Source of the DNA: Duganella fentianensis
GTDB lineage: Bacteria; Pseudomonadota; Gammaproteobacteria; Burkholderiales; Burkholderiaceae_D
Assembly: GCF_009857835.1 (NCBI RefSeq)
Contig: NZ_WWCL01000002.1
Span: 434,001-498,000, forward strand
DNA length: 64,000 nt
Direction of reading: 5' to 3'
The translations under genes and the position numbers were made by a program. Within the stretch, counting starts at the first letter, position 1, and the number at the start of each line of letters is the position of its first letter. Of this stretch, positions 33,242 through 41,805 are shown piece after piece. A model generated the notes under the pieces. The model was not told the DNA's origin, searched no databases, and was given only the letters and a program-made list of their open reading frames with translations.

Positions 33242-33269
33242 TCTTAGGAGGGATATTCGCACATGTCAA
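33241..33269 (-). promoter_or_regulatory. Sigma-70 promoter of the XRE/membrane-protein operon
   Basis: On the minus strand, -35 TTGACA (33264-33269) and -10 TAAGAT (33241-33246) are separated by 17 nt. The -35 lies inside operator 2 and the -10 touches operator 1, so a bound repressor would block polymerase. Confidence 0.8.
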
Positions 33270-33281
33270 GCAAGCTTTACA
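33264..33281. promoter_or_regulatory. Operator 2, imperfect copy of operator 1
   Basis: TGTCAAG-CAAG-CTTTACA, one arm mismatch relative to operator 1 and the same 7-4-7 geometry. It overlaps the -35 hexamer. Confidence 0.7.
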
Positions 33282-33404
33282 CATTTATTTGCGCGGAGGG
33301 CAGCTAGTGGCTAGCTGTGGCAAACATGTCAGGAAGTTCATGGTTCTAGCCAACTTTTCGGTCAGCCAGTGTAGACTAGGGACATATCACTACACGGGGC
33401 CAGC

Positions 33405-33791
33405 ATGAAACGGGTGACAGGTATAGGCGGTGTGTTTTTCAAGGCAAAAGATCCGGTCGCTCTGCGCGCCTGGTACAAGACTCATCTGGGGGTAGATGTG
33501 CAGGCATGGGGCGGCGCCGTGTTCGACTGGACCGATGCCAGCGGCGAACCTGTGGCGGGGGCGACGGCGTGGACGATTTCGGCCGACCATGCGCAGGAAT
33601 ATGCGCCCAGCACCAGCAGCTTCATGATCAATTACCGTGTGGCCAATCTGGACGCTCTGCTGGCGGCCTTGCGCGAGGAAGGCTGCAATGTGCTGGAAGT
33701 GGGCGAGCCATCCGAGTTCGGCAAGTTCGCCTGGCTGCTCGACCCCGAGGGCAATAAAGTCGAACTGTGGGAGCCCGTGCCGGGGCAGTGA
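33405..33791 (+). CDS. VOC-family (glyoxalase-like) protein
   Basis: A 128-residue vicinal-oxygen-chelate fold protein: GIGGVFFKAKDPVALRAWYK at the start, then FMINYRVANLDALLAALREE and a C-terminal FAWLLDPEGNKVELWEPV. The last motif, with its Glu ligand, is standard for the family. Members range from dioxygenases to antibiotic-binding proteins; no substrate can be assigned. It is a single gene, divergent from the XRE pair. Confidence 0.88.
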   Translation: MKRVTGIGGVFFKAKDPVALRAWYKTHLGVDVQAWGGAVFDWTDASGEPVAGATAWTISADHAQEYAPSTSSFMINYRVANLDALLAALREEGCNVLEVGEPSEFGKFAWLLDPEGNKVELWEPVPGQ

Positions 33792-33803
33792 ACCGGCCAG
33801 CGC

Positions 33804-34214
33804 TCAGGCCGGGCGGCCGCCCTGATGCAGCTTGACCTGGGCGTACAGGTCGCCCAGCGTGAGGTGCTCGCTCCATAGCGGGGCCAGCTCCACACCGTAG
33901 CGGGCCAGCAGCTCGCTTTCCAAGGTATCGAATGGCTGGCGATTACCGCGCCGGTGGCGGGACTGGCTGCGATAGATTTCCTGCAGGCGGTCGCCCGGAC
34001 CGAACAGCAGTTTCTGCCGGCCTTTGAAGCTGAAACTCTGGGTACACAGCAGCAGGAACTCGCGCACATCCTGCAAGCGGGTATCGGGAAAAGCCTGCAG
34101 CCATGCGCTGCTCTGGCAGTTGCGCGCGCGGTAGCGGCGCGGCAGTGCCGTCGCCATTTTCGAAGCTATAGCCAGGGCTATCACGGCGGTGACGGCAGCG
34201 GCGATCACATTCAT
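33804..34214 (-). CDS. Hypothetical membrane-anchored protein
   Basis: A 136-residue protein with an N-terminal hydrophobic segment (VIAAAVTAVIALAIASKM) and a basic, helical soluble part that would face the cytoplasm. The region RRYRARNCQSSAWLQAFPDT is followed by LLARYGVELAPLWSEHLTLG. I do not recognise the family. The start at 34214 has GGAAACTG upstream. It sits 58 nt beyond the end of udk on the same strand, so it may be co-transcribed with it. Confidence 0.65.
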   Translation of the reverse strand: MNVIAAAVTAVIALAIASKMATALPRRYRARNCQSSAWLQAFPDTRLQDVREFLLLCTQSFSFKGRQKLLFGPGDRLQEIYRSQSRHRRGNRQPFDTLESELLARYGVELAPLWSEHLTLGDLYAQVKLHQGGRPA

Positions 34215-34272
34215 TGCAGTTTCCTCCAGTGCGGCAGATGGTCGTTCCAGCTGCCGCAGCGGCTTGGCCGGT

Positions 34273-34908
34273 TTATTTAAGCTGACTGATGACGCTGGCC
34301 ACCTTGGTGGTGATCACGTCGACTGCCGGGCCGTTGGCACCATGCGGGATGATCACGTCGGCATAGCGCTTGGTCGGCTCGATGAATTGCTTGTGCATGG
34401 GGCGCACGGTTTCCATGTACTGCTTGACCACGCTGTCAACGGTGCGGCCACGTTCCGTGATATCGCGCTGCATGCGGCGGATGAAGCGCACATCCGAAGC
34501 CGTGTCGACGAAGATCTTGAGCGACATCAGTTTGCGCAGATCGGCGTCGTACAGCGCAAACAGGCCTTCGATGACGATCACGGGAGCCGGCTTGACGAGG
34601 ATGGTGCGGTCCGAGCGGTTGTCGATGGTGAAATCGTACTCGGGCATGTTGATCGTCTCGCCATTGCGCAGCGCCTGCACGTGCTGCACCAGCAGCGGCC
34701 AGTCGAAGGCTTGCGGATGGTCGTAGTTCTGCTGGCGCCGTACTTCGGGCGAGAGGTGGGTCTGGTCGCAGTAGTAGTCGTCCTGCATGACGACGGAGAC
34801 CATTTCGGCGCCGAACGACGCTAATACTTGCTGCGAGACGGTAGATTTGCCGCTGCCGCTACCGCCTGCGACGCCAATAATAAACGGTTGGTAAGAAATC
34901 TTGTTCAT
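34273..34908 (-). CDS. udk: Uridine kinase
   Basis: Phosphorylates uridine and cytidine in pyrimidine salvage. It has 211 residues from the ATG at 34908 (MNKISYQPFIIGVAGGSGSG). The P-loop is GGSGSGKST. QDDYYCDQTHLSPE holds the acidic catalytic residue, and YDHPQAFDWPLL and the lid region FIRRMQRDITERGRTVDSV are typical. An upstream in-frame ATG at 34941 would add 11 unconserved residues and is rejected. Bacterial Udk is usually 210-215 residues, so this is full length. Confidence 0.96.
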   Translation of the reverse strand: MNKISYQPFIIGVAGGSGSGKSTVSQQVLASFGAEMVSVVMQDDYYCDQTHLSPEVRRQQNYDHPQAFDWPLLVQHVQALRNGETINMPEYDFTIDNRSDRTILVKPAPVIVIEGLFALYDADLRKLMSLKIFVDTASDVRFIRRMQRDITERGRTVDSVVKQYMETVRPMHKQFIEPTKRYADVIIPHGANGPAVDVITTKVASVISQLK

Positions 34909-35016
34909 GCCAAATGATACCGGAAGGCCGCATAAACGCATAGTTGCTGCCGTGTCCGGCGCGCCGTGCAGCGCCAGACGGTCAGGCAGAATTTGCCAGA
35001 TGGCAGAATTTCGCTC

Positions 35017-35044
35017 TTGACCAGCGCTCTGGCTCTGCTATAAT
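35017..35044 (+). promoter_or_regulatory. Promoter of the isolated tRNA-Gly
   Basis: TTGACC (35017-35022), 16-nt spacer, TATAAT (35039-35044), nearly the same as the promoter of the tRNA cluster at 12609-12636. The tRNA begins 38 nt later. Confidence 0.85.
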
Positions 35045-35082
35045 TCTTCCCGCTTCACGACATGTGCAGCACAACACTCCAA

Positions 35083-35158
35083 GCGGGAGTAGCTCAGTTG
35101 GTAGAGCGCAACCTTGCCAAGGTTGAGGTCGAGAGTTCGAGACTCTTCTCCCGCTCCA
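35083..35158 (+). tRNA. tRNA-Gly(GCC), copy 4 (isolated)
   Basis: Same 76-nt sequence as the three copies at 12663-12999, including CCA. It has its own promoter and terminator. The nos cluster starts 245 nt downstream. Confidence 0.98.
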
Positions 35159-35168
35159 GAATTCTAAA

Positions 35169-35191
35169 AGCAGCCCACGGGCTGCTTTTTT
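35169..35191 (+). terminator. Terminator of tRNA-Gly copy 4
   Basis: AGCAGCC (35169-35175) pairs with GGCTGCT (35180-35186) around a four-base loop, followed by a T-run to 35191. The remaining sequence to nosZ (35192-35403) holds no gene and no clear FNR or NsrR site. Confidence 0.9.
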
Positions 35192-35403
35192 CATTTCCGC
35201 TCCCATCTCGCATCACTTGCGTGCGCAAAGCTGCCCTCTGCCAGAGCGCATGGCAGGCCGCTTTGTGATGCCGCATCGAAATATCATGATCCATATCATT
35301 CTTGTATTTATTTCCTGCGCCCAAAATGCGCGGTGTCGGCGAGCTGCGTGGTGCAGCTTCGGCATCAACCGCATACATAGATGCATTCAAGGGAGAACTT
35401 CTG

Positions 35404-37320
35404 ATGGACAGCAAGAATAAGGAATTGGCTGACGAATCCACATCCGCACGTCGCGGCTTTCTGAGCAAGAGCGCCGCACTGGGCGTGGCCGGTGTGGCTG
35501 CAGGCCTGACGGCTTGCAAGGATGACGCTGGCGCGGCCAAGGGCGCAGCAGCCGGTGCTGCCAAGGCAGCCGGCGGTCACGAGGTGGCACCGGGCCAGCT
35601 CGATGAATACTATGCTTTCATCAGCTCGGGCCATAGCGGCGAAATGCGCGCGCTGGGTCTGCCTTCGGGCCGTACGCTCAAGCGTATCCCCGTATTTAAC
35701 ATGGATTGCATGGTCGGCTGGGGCGTGACCAACGAATCCAAAGCCATCATGGGCACCAAGGCCGATGGCTCGCTCAAGTACACCACGGGCGACACCCACC
35801 ACGTCCACGGCAGCTACAAGGACGGCACCTATGACGGCCGCTGGCTGTTCGTCAACGACAAGATCCACTCGCGTCTGGCCCGTGTACGCATGGATACCAT
35901 GGAATGCGACAAGATCGTCGAACTGCCGAACGTGATGGGCTTCCACGGCATGTTCCCGGACAAGTGCGATCCGGTCGACAGCAAAATCAACTACACCACC
36001 CGCGTATTCTGCGGTGGCGAATTCCACATCCCGCTGCCTAACGATGGCCGCGATCTGGAAGATCCAAGCAAATGGGGCGCGCTGTTCAGCTGCGTCAACG
36101 CCGAGACCATGGAACTGATGTGGCAAGTGCGCGTTGACGGCAATATGGACCTGGTGGCCACTTCCTACGACGGCAAGCTGGCCGCTTCCAACCAGTACAA
36201 CACGGAAAACGCAGCTGACCTGAGCGGCATGATGTCGTCCGAGCGCGATGCCTGCGTGTTCTTCAACGTGGAACGTATCGAGAAGCTGGTCAAGGATGGC
36301 AAGTTCAGCACCATCGGCGGCTCCAAAGTGCCAGTGGTCGATGGCCGCGCTGCTGCCAACGGTGATCCGAAAACGGCAATCACCTGCTACGTACCAGTGG
36401 GTAAAAACCCGCACGGCGTCAACGCCAGCCCGGACGGCAAGTACTTCGTCTGCTCGGGCAAACTGTCGCCAACGGCGACCGTGATCGATCTGGCGCTGGT
36501 GGCCAAGTGGTTCGCCGGCGAAGTAAAAACCCCGCGCGACACCGTCGTGGCTGAACCGGAAATCGGTCTGGGCCCATTGCACACCGCCTTCGACGGCAAG
36601 GGCAATGCCTACACCTCGCTGTTCCTCGACAGCCAGTGCGTGAAATGGAATGTGGATGCTGCGATCGCCCAGTTCAAAGGCGACAAGAATGCCAAAGTCA
36701 TTCTGGAAAAACTCGACGTGCACTACCAGCCAGGCCACAACTATTCGTCCATGGGCGAAACCAAGCAGGCCGACGGCAAGTACCTGAACTCGGGTAACAA
36801 GTTCTCCAAAGACCGCTTCCTGCCTATCGGCCCGCTGCATCCGGAAACCGAACAGCTGATCGACATCAGTGGCGCCAACATGAAGCTGATCGCCGATCAC
36901 ACGGCTTACTCGGAACCGCACGACGGCATCATCGTCCGCCGCGACGTGGTCAAGACGCGCCAGATCTACAACATGGACGACTTCCCGAATGCCGTGAAAC
37001 CGGAAACCGCCGGTATCGAGCGCAAAGGTAACAAGGTCCACGTGCGTCTGATGTCGGTCGCACCGGCGTACAGCATGCCTGTCATCAAGGTCAAAAAAGG
37101 CGATGAAGTCACCATCACCCTGACCAACCACGACAAGGTGGAAGATCTGGCACACGGCTGTGCACTGCCGACCTATAACATCAACTTCATCGTCAACCCG
37201 CAGGAGACCAAATCGGTCACCTTCAAGGCTGATCATGCAGGGGCGTTCTGGCTGTATTGCACCCACTTCTGTCACGCGCTGCACCTCGAAATGCGTAGCC
37301 GTTTCCTGGTAGAAGCCTAA
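35404..37320 (+). CDS. nosZ: Nitrous-oxide reductase NosZ (Tat-exported, clade I)
   Basis: Periplasmic copper enzyme reducing N2O to N2, the last step of denitrification; 638 residues. The N-terminus has a twin-arginine signal (SARRGFLSKSAALGVAG, Arg16-Arg17), placing it in the Tat-dependent clade I. The seven-blade propeller contributes the CuZ histidines, such as DTHHVHGSYKDG and EPHDGIIV. The C-terminal cupredoxin has the CuA site: Cys619, Cys623, His627 and Met630 in CTHFCHALHLEM, with an earlier His in EDLAHGCALP. The start ATG at 35404 has GGGAGA upstream. A Cys near the end of the signal (GLTACKDD) resembles a lipobox. It is first in the nos cluster. Confidence 0.97.
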   Translation: MDSKNKELADESTSARRGFLSKSAALGVAGVAAGLTACKDDAGAAKGAAAGAAKAAGGHEVAPGQLDEYYAFISSGHSGEMRALGLPSGRTLKRIPVFNMDCMVGWGVTNESKAIMGTKADGSLKYTTGDTHHVHGSYKDGTYDGRWLFVNDKIHSRLARVRMDTMECDKIVELPNVMGFHGMFPDKCDPVDSKINYTTRVFCGGEFHIPLPNDGRDLEDPSKWGALFSCVNAETMELMWQVRVDGNMDLVATSYDGKLAASNQYNTENAADLSGMMSSERDACVFFNVERIEKLVKDGKFSTIGGSKVPVVDGRAAANGDPKTAITCYVPVGKNPHGVNASPDGKYFVCSGKLSPTATVIDLALVAKWFAGEVKTPRDTVVAEPEIGLGPLHTAFDGKGNAYTSLFLDSQCVKWNVDAAIAQFKGDKNAKVILEKLDVHYQPGHNYSSMGETKQADGKYLNSGNKFSKDRFLPIGPLHPETEQLIDISGANMKLIADHTAYSEPHDGIIVRRDVVKTRQIYNMDDFPNAVKPETAGIERKGNKVHVRLMSVAPAYSMPVIKVKKGDEVTITLTNHDKVEDLAHGCALPTYNINFIVNPQETKSVTFKADHAGAFWLYCTHFCHALHLEMRSRFLVEA

Positions 37321-37327
37321 GCTAGCA

Positions 37328-37357
37328 GGGCATGCCGGCCGCAAGACCGGCATGCCC
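37328..37357 (+). other. Perfect 11-bp hairpin between nosZ and nosR
   Basis: GGGCATGCCGG pairs with CCGGCATGCCC around an 8-base loop; no T-run follows. It starts 8 nt after the nosZ stop and ends 9 nt before the nosR start. This could shield the abundant nosZ message and set different expression of nosZ and the downstream genes. Confidence 0.75.
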
Positions 37358-37365
37358 GTTACGAC

Positions 37366-39582
37366 ATGAATTCATACTTCCAAGTTTTCTCCAGGTGGTA
37401 CAGCGGGCTGTGCGCCCTGATGCTGGCCATCTGCCTGCTGCCTGTGGCACAGGCCACCGTTTATGACGCCGAGCTGCCCGCAGGGCTGATGCACGGCCCC
37501 GATCTGTGCGCACACGCGGCCTGCAAGGACGTGATGCCGCAGGCCACGCGCTTCTCCCAGCGCATGGGCTCGCCCCAGTATGTACAGGCGTTTGGCCATC
37601 CGGCTAACGCTGCGGCGAATAGCGCCGAACAGCTGGTCGGCTATGTTTTCCTATCGACCGACGTGGTCGACATTCCCGCCTATTCCGGCAAACCCGTGAT
37701 TACCCTGATCGGTATGGATACCAAGGGCATCATCACGGGCGTGCGCGTGCTCAAGCACTCCGAGCCTATTCTGCTGGCCGGCATTCCGGAAAAAGCCCTG
37801 CTTGATTTCATCGGCCAGTACATAGGCCAGCGCGGCGACGCCAAGCTGGAAATCGGCCGTGGCGGCGACGGCAGCGTAGGGCTGGACGCCATCAGCGGCG
37901 CCACCGTGACGGCCATCGCCGAGAATCAGGTGATTTCGCGCAGCGCCTACGAAATCGGCCGTCAGGTCGGCATCTTCACCACGGCCGCACGGCCGCCGGC
38001 CCGCTTCACGCCTATCGACGAGCGCCTGAACTGGCGCAAGCTGCAGGACGAAGGCGCCATCCAGCGGCTGGTGATTCCTGCCTCCGAAGTGGGCGTCGAT
38101 CCCGCTGGCGGCGATTACATCGATGTGTATTTCGGCTATCTGAATACGCCTACCCTGGGCAAGAGCGTGCTGGGCGAACATGGCTACCAGCGCCTGATGC
38201 AGGACCTGCGTCCGGATGAACATGCGATCTTCCTGATCGCCCGGGGCCAGACTTCGTTCAAGGGTTCCGGCTTCGTACGTGGCGGTATCTACGACCGCCT
38301 GCAGGTACGGCAGGATCCGCAGAGCTTTACCTTCCGCGATACCGATTATCTGAATCTCTACCATGTGGAACCCGGCGATGTGCCGGAGTTCAAGGAATCG
38401 GCCATCTTCATCATCCGCTCGGCCAGCTTCAATCCGGCCTGGCCATGGTCCATGAACATCCTGGCCAACAAGCGTGATGCCAATGGCGTCAAGAGCTTCG
38501 CCCGTTTCGAGCAGGCTTACTGGCTGCCCGAGCGCTATCTGGAAGGCGGCCACCCGGTGGTGGTGACGGCCAAACCGGCCTGGCAGCTAATTTGGCAGGG
38601 CCAGTGGTGGCAGATCGCCGTGTTCGTCACGCTGCTGGCCGTGACGGCGTTGCTGTACTCGCAGCGCGACCGTCTGGTGCGGGCATCCACGCGGCGCCAC
38701 AAGCCATGGATCAGCCGTCCGCGTCTGGCCATCTGGATCCTCAGCGTCGGCTTTGTCGGCTTCTATCTGAAAGCCCAGCCCTCCATCACGCAGGTGATGA
38801 CGTGGGTGCATTCGCTGCTGCACCAGTGGCGCTGGGAGCTGTTCCTGTCCGATCCCTTCATCTTCCTGTCGTGGTGGTTCATCATCATCACTGTGCTGAT
38901 CTGGGGCCGCGGCTTCTTCTGCGGCTGGCTGTGCCCGTTCGGCTCGCTCCAGCATCTGATGCTGAAGCTCGGCAGCGTGATCGGCCTGAAGCGCTTCCAG
39001 GGCTTGCTGCCCAAGCGCTGGCATGACCGCCTCAAGTGGGTCAAATATGGCGTGTTCTTTGCGCTGCTGGCAGTGTCGCTGGTGTCGATGGAAACGGCCG
39101 AACATCTGGCCGAGATCGAGCCGTTCAAGACTACTTTCCTGGTGGGCGTGTGGAACCGTAGCTGGCCGTTCTGGATCTTCATCGGCGGCATATTGCTGCT
39201 GTCGCTGTTCAGCGAGCGGCCATACTGCAAGTACATCTGCCCGCTGGGCGCAGGGCTGGCACTGCCGGGCCGCTTCCGCCTGTTCGGCCTGAAACGCAAG
39301 GCCGAATGCACGAGCTGCCACGCCTGTGCTGCCGGTTGCGGTTCGCATGCCATCGATAGTGCAGGGCGCATCGACCAGACCGAATGCATGCTGTGCCTCG
39401 ATTGCATGGTGATGTACTACGACGACCATGCCTGCCCACCGCTGGTGCAGGAGCGCAAGCGCCGCACCAATGCCGGCCAGGCGCTGACGCGCATCGGTGC
39501 CGATGGCTATTTTGTTTCGCTCGACAGCCTGCGCGATAGTCTGCGTTCGGCCAAGCCGCAGCAAGGCGGGGACGGCGCATGA
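37366..39582 (+). CDS. nosR: NosR flavoprotein/iron-sulfur membrane protein
   Basis: Membrane protein of 738 residues that supplies electrons for, and is required for, N2O reduction. After a signal segment comes a periplasmic FMN-binding domain with SGATVT at 177-182, where Thr182 should carry covalent FMN attached by an ApbE/NosX-type enzyme encoded downstream. Several membrane helices begin near residue 410. Cytoplasmic cysteine motifs are CGWLCPFGS and CKYICPLGAG, followed by ferredoxin-like clusters CTSCHACAAGC and CMLCLDCMV. The stop overlaps nosD (ATGA). A normal, full-length NosR. Confidence 0.96.
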   Translation: MNSYFQVFSRWYSGLCALMLAICLLPVAQATVYDAELPAGLMHGPDLCAHAACKDVMPQATRFSQRMGSPQYVQAFGHPANAAANSAEQLVGYVFLSTDVVDIPAYSGKPVITLIGMDTKGIITGVRVLKHSEPILLAGIPEKALLDFIGQYIGQRGDAKLEIGRGGDGSVGLDAISGATVTAIAENQVISRSAYEIGRQVGIFTTAARPPARFTPIDERLNWRKLQDEGAIQRLVIPASEVGVDPAGGDYIDVYFGYLNTPTLGKSVLGEHGYQRLMQDLRPDEHAIFLIARGQTSFKGSGFVRGGIYDRLQVRQDPQSFTFRDTDYLNLYHVEPGDVPEFKESAIFIIRSASFNPAWPWSMNILANKRDANGVKSFARFEQAYWLPERYLEGGHPVVVTAKPAWQLIWQGQWWQIAVFVTLLAVTALLYSQRDRLVRASTRRHKPWISRPRLAIWILSVGFVGFYLKAQPSITQVMTWVHSLLHQWRWELFLSDPFIFLSWWFIIITVLIWGRGFFCGWLCPFGSLQHLMLKLGSVIGLKRFQGLLPKRWHDRLKWVKYGVFFALLAVSLVSMETAEHLAEIEPFKTTFLVGVWNRSWPFWIFIGGILLLSLFSERPYCKYICPLGAGLALPGRFRLFGLKRKAECTSCHACAAGCGSHAIDSAGRIDQTECMLCLDCMVMYYDDHACPPLVQERKRRTNAGQALTRIGADGYFVSLDSLRDSLRSAKPQQGGDGA

Positions 39583-40868
39583 AACCGGCTTCGATGTTGC
39601 GCTGTAGGCTGGCACTGGCACTGGCGCTGGCCTGTGCGCAGCTGCTGGCAGCTTCGCTGGCCGAAGCTGCCGTGCTGCCTGTGCGGGCCGGCGAATCCAT
39701 CGCCGCCGCCATAGGCCGTGCCCATGCCGGCGATACGCTGCGCATCGAAGCTGGTACTTACCGTGAAAATCTACTGATCGAAAAGCCGCTGACGCTGCAG
39801 GGCGTGGGCCATCCCGTGATCAGCGGGCAGGGCAAGGGCGACACCATCCGCGTGCACGCGGCCGATGTTAACCTCAAGGATCTGATCATCCGCGACAGCG
39901 GCAGCGATCTGACGGCGCAGAACGCGGGCATCTATGTGCTGCCCGGTTCGCACCGCTTCCAGCTGGCCGACTGCACGCTGGTGGCCAATCTGTTCGGCGT
40001 GTGGCTGGAGCGCTCGGATGATGCGCGCCTGTTGCGCAATATTGTGACGGGGCGGCGCGATCTGCAATCGGCGCAGCGTGGCAACGGTTTTCAGATCTAT
40101 GACACCACGGGTGTGCAGGTGATCGGCAACCAGATCAGCTCCACCCGCGACGGCATCTATGTCGACGTGTCGCGCCAGGCGCTGTTCCGCGAGAACCGCA
40201 TACATCACGTGCGCTACGGTACGCACTATATGAACACCAACCACAGTACCTGGGAAGACAATGAAGTCTATCTGAGCCGCGCCGGTCTGGCGCTGATGGA
40301 AGTGCGCAATCTGGTGGTGCGGCGCAATCTGGCATGGGGCAATACGGACCACGGCATCATGCTGCGCACCATACAGGATTCGCTGATCGAAAATAATGTG
40401 GTGGTCGGTAATGACCGCGGCTTCTTCATCTACGACGCCGAGTACAACATCGTGCGCGACAATCTGGTGCTGAACAACCGCACCGGCGTGCACCTGTCGG
40501 CCGGTTCCTCCAACAACCAGATCGACGGTAACGACTTTATCGGCAATCAGGAACAGGTGCGCTTCGTGGCGGCCAAGGATGTGGAATGGGGCCGCAGCAA
40601 GGCCAATTACTGGAGCAATTACAGCGGCTGGGATCAGGATGGCGACGGCAAGGGCGATGTGCCTTACGAAGCCAATGATCTGGTGGACCGCCTGAACTGG
40701 CAATACCCCATGCTCAAACTGCTGGCGGCCAGCCCATCGCTGCGCACGCTGCGCTTTGTGGCGCGCCAGTTCCCCCTGCTGCGCGCACCGAGCGTGATCG
40801 ACCGCCACCCGCGCATGCAGCCTTATAACCAGAACTGGAAGAAATGGAATGAAATCACTCCACGCTGA
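39579..40868 (+). CDS. nosD: NosD periplasmic copper-maturation protein
   Basis: Exported right-handed beta-helix protein of 429 residues needed for CuZ cluster assembly in NosZ. The signal peptide is LALALALACAQLLAASLAEA. The body consists of PbH1/CASH-type repeats, for example NAGIYVLPGSHRFQLADC, NQISSTRDGIYVDVS and NLVVRRNLAWGNTDHGIML. It ends with the NosD-specific segment WGRSKANYWSNYSGWDQDGD followed by GKGDVPY. It overlaps nosR by 4 nt and nosF by 20 nt, so translation is coupled. Confidence 0.95.
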   Translation: MKPASMLRCRLALALALACAQLLAASLAEAAVLPVRAGESIAAAIGRAHAGDTLRIEAGTYRENLLIEKPLTLQGVGHPVISGQGKGDTIRVHAADVNLKDLIIRDSGSDLTAQNAGIYVLPGSHRFQLADCTLVANLFGVWLERSDDARLLRNIVTGRRDLQSAQRGNGFQIYDTTGVQVIGNQISSTRDGIYVDVSRQALFRENRIHHVRYGTHYMNTNHSTWEDNEVYLSRAGLALMEVRNLVVRRNLAWGNTDHGIMLRTIQDSLIENNVVVGNDRGFFIYDAEYNIVRDNLVLNNRTGVHLSAGSSNNQIDGNDFIGNQEQVRFVAAKDVEWGRSKANYWSNYSGWDQDGDGKGDVPYEANDLVDRLNWQYPMLKLLAASPSLRTLRFVARQFPLLRAPSVIDRHPRMQPYNQNWKKWNEITPR

Positions 40869-41805
40869 AACTGCCATGAGCGCCATCAGCCTGCGTGGCG
40901 TCAGCCATCAGTTTGGCGCCTTTACGGCTTTGCAGGATGTCAGCTTCGACATCGGCCGCGGTGAAATGTTCGGCCTGATCGGCCATAACGGCGCGGGCAA
41001 GAGTACGCTGTTCAAGCTGATGCTGGGCCTACTCACGCCCGCCAGCGGCAGCATCAAAGTGCTGGGCCAGGATACCGGCGCCGCCGCCTTCCGCCAGACC
41101 CGGCGCCAGATCGGCTACCTGCCGGAGAATTTCGTCACCTACGATAATCTGAGCGGCGCCGAAGTGCTGCAACTGTTCGCCGATCTGAAGCAGGTGCCGC
41201 GCAGCACCTGCGCAGATCTGCTGGATCTGGTGGGGCTGACGGCCGCCGCCGGCCGCCATGTACAGACCTATTCCAAGGGCATGCGTCAGCGCCTTGGTCT
41301 GGCACAGGCGCTGCTGGGCGAGCCGCAGCTGATCTTCCTCGACGAACCCACCAACGGGCTGGACCCGCAGGGCATCGCAGACTTCTACGCGATTCTCGAC
41401 AGCGTGCGCGCGCGCGGTGCCACCATAGTTATCACTTCGCACATTCTGGCCGAGATACAGGAACGCGTCGATCATCTGCTGATCATGCACGGTGGCCGCG
41501 TGGCCGCGCAGGGCACGCTGGCCGAACTGCGGCAGGGCATGGCCTTGCCGCTGACGGTGGTGGCCAGCGTCGCACCGCTGCAGCAGCCGCTGGCGCTGGC
41601 AGCACTGGCAGCCGTGCAGGCCGGCAGCAGCGAGGTGCTGAATGTCAGCACCCAGGCCGAGCGCCTGAGCGTACGCTGCGCACCAGCCGACAAGATGGCC
41701 GTGCTGACAGCCTTGCTGCCCGTGGCCAGCGATGTGGCAGTCCACGAATCAACACTGGAACAGGTATTTCTCGGTTATGGAGCGGCATATGCACATGTCC
41801 ATTGA
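40849..41805 (+). CDS. nosF: NosF ABC transporter ATPase
   Basis: ATP-binding subunit of the NosDFY complex. Walker A is GHNGAGKST, the ABC signature is YSKGMRQRLGLAQALLG and Walker B is LIFLDEPTNGLDP, followed by the switch His in ITSHILAEIQE. It has 318 residues from the ATG at 40849, inside the end of nosD. The ATG at 40876 (MSAISLRG) is an equally plausible start. The C-terminal 80 residues resemble the regulatory tail of NosF/CcmA-like ATPases. It overlaps nosY by 17 nt. Confidence 0.95.
   Translation: MKSLHAETAMSAISLRGVSHQFGAFTALQDVSFDIGRGEMFGLIGHNGAGKSTLFKLMLGLLTPASGSIKVLGQDTGAAAFRQTRRQIGYLPENFVTYDNLSGAEVLQLFADLKQVPRSTCADLLDLVGLTAAAGRHVQTYSKGMRQRLGLAQALLGEPQLIFLDEPTNGLDPQGIADFYAILDSVRARGATIVITSHILAEIQERVDHLLIMHGGRVAAQGTLAELRQGMALPLTVVASVAPLQQPLALAALAAVQAGSSEVLNVSTQAERLSVRCAPADKMAVLTALLPVASDVAVHESTLEQVFLGYGAAYAHVH

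Noticed and set aside
35200..35403. FNR/NNR-type site before nosZ (TTGTGATGCCGCATCGAA region)
   Set aside because: It lacks TTGAT-N4-ATCAA spacing and the half-sites do not match FNR or Dnr well.
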